Below, piece by piece: positions 7,073 through 9,821 of a stretch of DNA of 9,821 nt. The stretch covers positions 1-9,821 of the forward strand of contig QMVU01000018.1 in the NCBI GenBank assembly GCA_003661265.1, in the 5' to 3' direction. The stretch's first letter is position 1. Every line of letters starts with the position of its first letter. The stretch comes from Thermoproteota archaeon. Lineage in GTDB: Archaea > Korarchaeota > Korarchaeia > Korarchaeales > Korarchaeaceae. The translations under genes were made by a program, and so were the position numbers. Below the pieces are notes generated by a model. The model saw only the letters and a program-made list of their open reading frames with translations, had not been told where the DNA came from and searched no databases.

Positions 7073-7090
7073 CTCCTTCTGCCTTCTAAC

Positions 7091-7496
7091 TCACTCCTCC
7101 AAGCCAATATCTTCTATCTCCCTTTGAATAGCGATGAACTCCTCGCCAAACAGCGGTGATTTACGAACATCTCGCACGGGAAATCGGGCATTCGTAGCAA
7201 AGTCAACGCCAACTTCCCTGCAACACTCCCTCACCGGACAGTCTGACCAGCCGTCTCCAGCCCTACAGCTTCCTCCATCGCATCTTGGCTTGGTAGACAG
7301 CCAGTTAAGGGCCTTGGTAAGCTCCTCATAGTTGAACGCTCACGTCCTCAGGTATGTACCTCAGCTCCGGGCTCCTCTCCGAAATTGAGAGCATTTCCTT
7401 TGCAACAGACCTTATGACTCCGTTCCTCCACGTGCAAGATGGGCAGAAGAGTCCGCAATAACTAACAAGCCTCTTAACGGACATATACATATACAT
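7091..7496 (-). pseudogene. Broken DUF3795-family gene (Cys-rich, probable metal-binding) with several frameshifts
   Basis: DUF3795 proteins are small, cysteine-rich and of unknown function. Frame one runs from ATG 7496 (also ATG 7490 and 7484) through the family opening VSYCGLFCPSC and stops at 7326-7328. The protein resumes near 7336 in another frame as FNYEELTKALNWL, then CDGGSCRAG and CPVRECCREVGVDF, ending IEDIGLEE at TGA 7091-7093. Inside 7160-7201 the expected Cys motif appears only if single bases are restored: the DNA then reads FCYECP, DFPCEMF and VKSPLFGEE, whereas the frame as given reads ATNARFPVRDV. The final TGA stands where the family usually has Trp (GLEEW). Read through, eight more residues (VRRQKESF) follow to a stop at 7064-7066, overlapping the D-aminoacylase end. 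A TATA-like TTTTTATT lies about 27 bases before ATG 7496. It is either a decayed gene or a poorly resolved stretch of assembly. Confidence 0.82.
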
Positions 7497-7500
7497 ATAC
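7481..7500. repeat. Hexamer tandem repeat over the DUF3795 start codons
   Basis: About 3.3 copies of ACATAT on the plus strand, read as TATATG on the minus strand. Each copy supplies an in-frame ATG (7496, 7490, 7484), so copy number would only add or remove Met-Tyr pairs. TATATG also resembles a TATA box, but it lies at the start codons themselves, so the TTTTTATT further upstream is the better promoter. Confidence 0.75.
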
Positions 7501-7518
7501 CCACTAATCTCAGCTTGG

Positions 7519-7527
7519 AATAAAAAT
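7519..7527 (-). promoter_or_regulatory. TATA-like element or T-rich terminator upstream of the DUF3795 pseudogene
   Basis: ATTTTTATT on the minus strand is centred about 27 bases before ATG 7496, which fits a leaderless archaeal transcript. The same run of T lies about 70 bases after the stop of the upstream oxidoreductase gene and could act as an archaeal T-rich terminator for it. Nothing else is evident between 7528 and 7596. Confidence 0.4.
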
Positions 7528-7596
7528 CCCTTTTAGAGAGAAATGAGGGCAAGTGGGATAATGCATATCCTCGGAACTCGTTCGGAGGCTGTAGAA

Positions 7597-8559
7597 CTAC
7601 AACTCGGGAATTACCTCTTCAGCGAATATCCTAAGCCCCTCCTTTGACGGGACATCCCCAAATCTCAGGATAAAGTAAGTCACTCCTAGTCTTGTGTACT
7701 CCCTAAGCTTCTCTACACACTCCTCTGGAGTTCCCACTATGCTGTTAGCTCTTACTTCCCTAACCCACTCCTCAAAACGCAACTTCCTCTCCTGAGATAG
7801 GTAGAGGGCCTTGAGCTGCTCGTTTACTCCCTTCTCGTCCCTAGAAACTATTGCCCTCCCCCACCAGGACTTTTCTATCTCCTTAAAGTCCCTGCCCACC
7901 CTGAGGCACGCTCTTCTCAGAGCATCGAGCTTGCGAGCGTACTCGGAAGGTGAGCGATGCGGGAAGTTGCACCTGTCCGCGTGTCTGGCAATAACCTCCA
8001 TCATGAGCTTCTCCCCAGCTCCTCCAACGGTGATCGGGGGATGGGGCTTCTGCAGGGGCTTTGGCTCACAGCTCGCTCCCTCGATCCTATAGTACTTCCC
8101 CTCGTAGCAGGGGTAATCCTCAGTCCACATCCTCTTTATTATCTCAAGGGCCTCATCCAGGCGTTTCACCCTCTCTGCTGGCTTTGGAAATGGAATTCCG
8201 TACGCCCTGTGTTCTCTTTCGTTCCACCCAGCCCCTATCCCGAACTCAAGCCTTCCTTCAGAGATGTAGTCGAGGGTAGCCCCCATCTTCGCCAGCAGAG
8301 ATGGAGGTCTGAAGTTGTTGCAGAGCACCAGGGTACCGAGCCTCACCTTTTCCGTTACGGGAACTAAGGATGAGAGGGTTGTCCAACACTCCAATATGCT
8401 GGAGCCGAAGATTAGGTGATCGTTCACCCAGACCGAATCGTATCCTAGAAGCTCGCTCTCTAGGGCGTAGTCCAACAAAACCTTGTAGTTGAGTTCCTTG
8501 TACATCGGAAAGTACCTCGGAAGCACTAGGTTTGGTACCCTCACGCCGAACCTGATCAA
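7597..8559 (-). CDS. Luciferase-like (LLM class) oxidoreductase, probably F420-dependent
   Basis: TIM-barrel flavin or deazaflavin (F420) oxidoreductase of the bacterial-luciferase superfamily, cytoplasmic, substrate unknown. The 320-residue product has the family N-terminal strand (IRFGVRVPN), DSVWVNDHL at 41-49, VRLGTLVLCNNFRPP at 72-86, LDYISEGRLEFGIGAGWNEREHRAYG at 96-121 as the signature block, and PPITVGGAGEKLM at 174-186. The C-terminal IVGTPEECVEKLREYTRLGVTYFIL pattern is also typical. F420 rather than FMN is inferred from the likely archaeal host and similarity to the F420 subgroup. The start codon is TTG 8559. I keep it because the conserved first strand begins at the next codon and no nearer ATG would preserve it. 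The start lies nine bases after the stop of the DUF4139 gene, and AGGGATC (8564-8570) overlapping that stop could be the ribosome site. Translation is probably coupled, in one transcript with that gene. Confidence 0.88.
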   Translation of the reverse strand: MIRFGVRVPNLVLPRYFPMYKELNYKVLLDYALESELLGYDSVWVNDHLIFGSSILECWTTLSSLVPVTEKVRLGTLVLCNNFRPPSLLAKMGATLDYISEGRLEFGIGAGWNEREHRAYGIPFPKPAERVKRLDEALEIIKRMWTEDYPCYEGKYYRIEGASCEPKPLQKPHPPITVGGAGEKLMMEVIARHADRCNFPHRSPSEYARKLDALRRACLRVGRDFKEIEKSWWGRAIVSRDEKGVNEQLKALYLSQERKLRFEEWVREVRANSIVGTPEECVEKLREYTRLGVTYFILRFGDVPSKEGLRIFAEEVIPEL

Positions 8560-8568
8560 CTTAGATCC

Positions 8569-9821
8569 CTACGGTATGGAGAGGGAGAGCTCGGGAGGAT
8601 ACTTTATCGTGAAGTAGTAAGTGATTTTCCTCTCCTCATCTGGCTTTATCTTGAAGTTCCACTCCAGGATACCCATCTCAACTTTATCTGGCTTTGGCTC
8701 GGATCTGTCCATCTCAACGTGGACGTCAGGGTGTTTTGATACCGGTATCCTGTCATATACCCTCACATCAACCTCCTTCCCCTTATGATTCACTATTGTA
8801 AGCCTGTATCCCATTCTAATGTACGCTTTACCCTTCAGAACTCCCTTCCTCTCCTCTTCCCTCAGGATAAGCTCCCTTCTAGTTTCAAGCCTCTCCTCAG
8901 TAGTTAGCGCGAGCTCCACCTTCTGCTTTGGTGATATGAGGGGCAAATTCCCGGTTCCAATGAACAAATCCTTTTTGTAAACGCGGTACTTACCTGGAAG
9001 GAGGGGCCTCTCGGCGTTCTTGAATTCAACTATGGAGACAAACCCCGGCTGGGTGTAAGCGTCCCAGACGTACCTTATCTTAGAGTCGAACTCAAGCTCC
9101 TCCAAAGCTATCCGCCTCGGCTTGTTTGGCTCGATCGTTACCAGACCCTTGGGAGCGTGGGTCACGTACTCCCCGACCTGCATCTCTGCCATCTCCATCG
9201 CCATTTCGACCTCCTCAAGCTCCTCTCTAAATTCAGCTTCCTCCACCATCTTCATGAGGGTGGCTCTGGCACGCCTGGGAACATAGGGTTCTATGTACCA
9301 AGGGGAGGGCTCAGGCTTCACGGCCCTCGCAACAGGCTTTGAGGATATCGTTAAGGACACATCTTCCCACTTGTACGGAGTGTTCTGAACAACGTTTGCG
9401 AGCATTAATAGCCTTACCTTCCCTTCTTCTACCATAACGTCATACGCCGGACTCCAAAAGGCCCCATCTATGGCATAGGCCATCTCAAATGTTACCTCTC
9501 CTCCTTTAGAGGAGAGGTCCATGGTCAGGGCGCCCACCTTCATCGTTTCACCTGAAATCTTCTCTAACCTGCTCTTTAGGCTCTCAAGTTCCCCTTTAAC
9601 CTCCTCCAGCTTCCTAACTCTCCCCGACAGGAGGGAAATGTTCTTTTTCCTTTCCTCCATGAGAGTTGAGAGAGATTCCCTGAGTCCCTCAGCATCTCCC
9701 CTCCCGAAAACTGAGCCCAAGGTGTAACCGACCATTAATGGGAGGAAGCTGAAGTTTAGGGAGGAAGAGATTGCCTTTAAACTCCTGATCTCTGCTTCCA
9801 GCCTGAATTTCACGTCCTCAA
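8569..9821 (-). CDS. DUF4139 (MuiA-like) protein, C-terminal part, 5' end outside window
   Basis: Belongs to the family annotated as mucoidy inhibitor MuiA or DUF4139, whose biochemical role is not established. The frame has no stop up to the right edge. GTG 9813 is the first possible start, but the codons before it (Glu-Asp) continue the same charged helical pattern, so the gene almost certainly starts outside and its DUF4140-type N-terminal region is missing here. Counting from 9813, residues 1-90 look like helical, partly coiled-coil sequence. The DUF4139 beta domain begins near 105 with YAIDGAFWSPAYDV and continues VRLLMLANVVQNTPYKWEDV and LTISSKP. A Glu/Met-rich insert lies at about 188-213 (EEVEMAMEMAEM). 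The block LLPGKYRVYKKDLFIGTG at 271-288 is a family hallmark. The last third is more beta structure ending KITYYFTIKYPPE. No membrane segment is clear in this part. It is followed after nine bases by the luciferase-like gene. Confidence 0.83.
   Translation of the reverse strand, partial: EDVKFRLEAEIRSLKAISSSLNFSFLPLMVGYTLGSVFGRGDAEGLRESLSTLMEERKKNISLLSGRVRKLEEVKGELESLKSRLEKISGETMKVGALTMDLSSKGGEVTFEMAYAIDGAFWSPAYDVMVEEGKVRLLMLANVVQNTPYKWEDVSLTISSKPVARAVKPEPSPWYIEPYVPRRARATLMKMVEEAEFREELEEVEMAMEMAEMQVGEYVTHAPKGLVTIEPNKPRRIALEELEFDSKIRYVWDAYTQPGFVSIVEFKNAERPLLPGKYRVYKKDLFIGTGNLPLISPKQKVELALTTEERLETRRELILREEERKGVLKGKAYIRMGYRLTIVNHKGKEVDVRVYDRIPVSKHPDVHVEMDRSEPKPDKVEMGILEWNFKIKPDEERKITYYFTIKYPPELSLSIP

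Noticed and set aside
7134..7331. Plus-strand open frame of 65 codons in the gap after the D-aminoacylase
   Set aside because: It is antisense to the DUF3795 remnant, which has recognisable motifs, and it has no recognisable content.
7569..7588. Imperfect inverted repeat after the oxidoreductase stop as a terminator
   Set aside because: One mismatch and a two-base loop make a stable hairpin doubtful, and no T-run follows directly.
7957..8367. Plus-strand open frame of 136 codons
   Set aside because: It is antisense to the luciferase-like gene and has no motif of its own.
9811..9821. GTG 9813 as the true start of the DUF4139 gene
   Set aside because: The frame is open to the edge, upstream codons continue the helical pattern, and the family's N-terminal domain is absent from the window.

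Overview
The window looks like chromosomal DNA of a thermophilic archaeon; I cannot name the genus. Several genes have an AT-rich TATA-like element centred about 24-28 bases upstream of the start codon, which implies leaderless transcripts. Arginine is written mostly with AGG/AGA. The gene content also fits: an archaeal-type SppA with one catalytic domain, a luciferase-like probable F420 oxidoreductase and a Cys-rich DUF3795 protein. The genes are tightly packed, and I see no tRNA, rRNA, CRISPR array, transposase or phage gene.

Layout. Bases 1-979 (minus) are the N-terminal part of a membrane-anchored S13 (PBP4/DacB-type) D-alanyl-D-alanine carboxypeptidase. Across a 51-base divergent promoter, 1031-1537 (plus) encodes a small membrane-anchored beta-rich protein of unknown role. 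Bases 1552-3114 (minus) encode a YtcJ-like amidohydrolase, and 3236-4192 (minus) an SppA (S49) membrane protease. A perfect 9-bp inverted repeat lies between sppA and the next minus-strand gene, an ArgE/DapE-type M20 deacylase (4302-5408). That gene diverges from a D-aminoacylase-type N-acyl-D-amino-acid deacylase (5474-7072, plus). Bases 7091-7496 (minus) are a broken DUF3795 gene carrying several frameshifts. Bases 7597-8559 (minus, TTG start) encode a luciferase-like oxidoreductase, closely coupled to a DUF4139 (MuiA-like) gene at 8569-9821 that runs off the right edge.

How the genes may work together. Five of the first six genes cleave amide or peptide bonds, or resemble enzymes that do: a D,D-peptidase, an amidohydrolase, a membrane serine protease, an M20 deacylase and a D-amino-acid deacylase. 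The last two share a 65-base divergent promoter region and so are probably expressed together. I infer a neighbourhood for using peptides and N-acylated amino acids, including D-amino acids. These could come from bacterial cell walls, since most archaea have no murein of their own. The sequence shows the families and the arrangement; it does not show the substrates.

Start codons were revised from the longest open frames for the amidohydrolase (3114), SppA (4192) and the D-aminoacylase (5474), using TATA position, Shine-Dalgarno sequence and family N-termini. The DUF4139 gene has no supported start inside the window.
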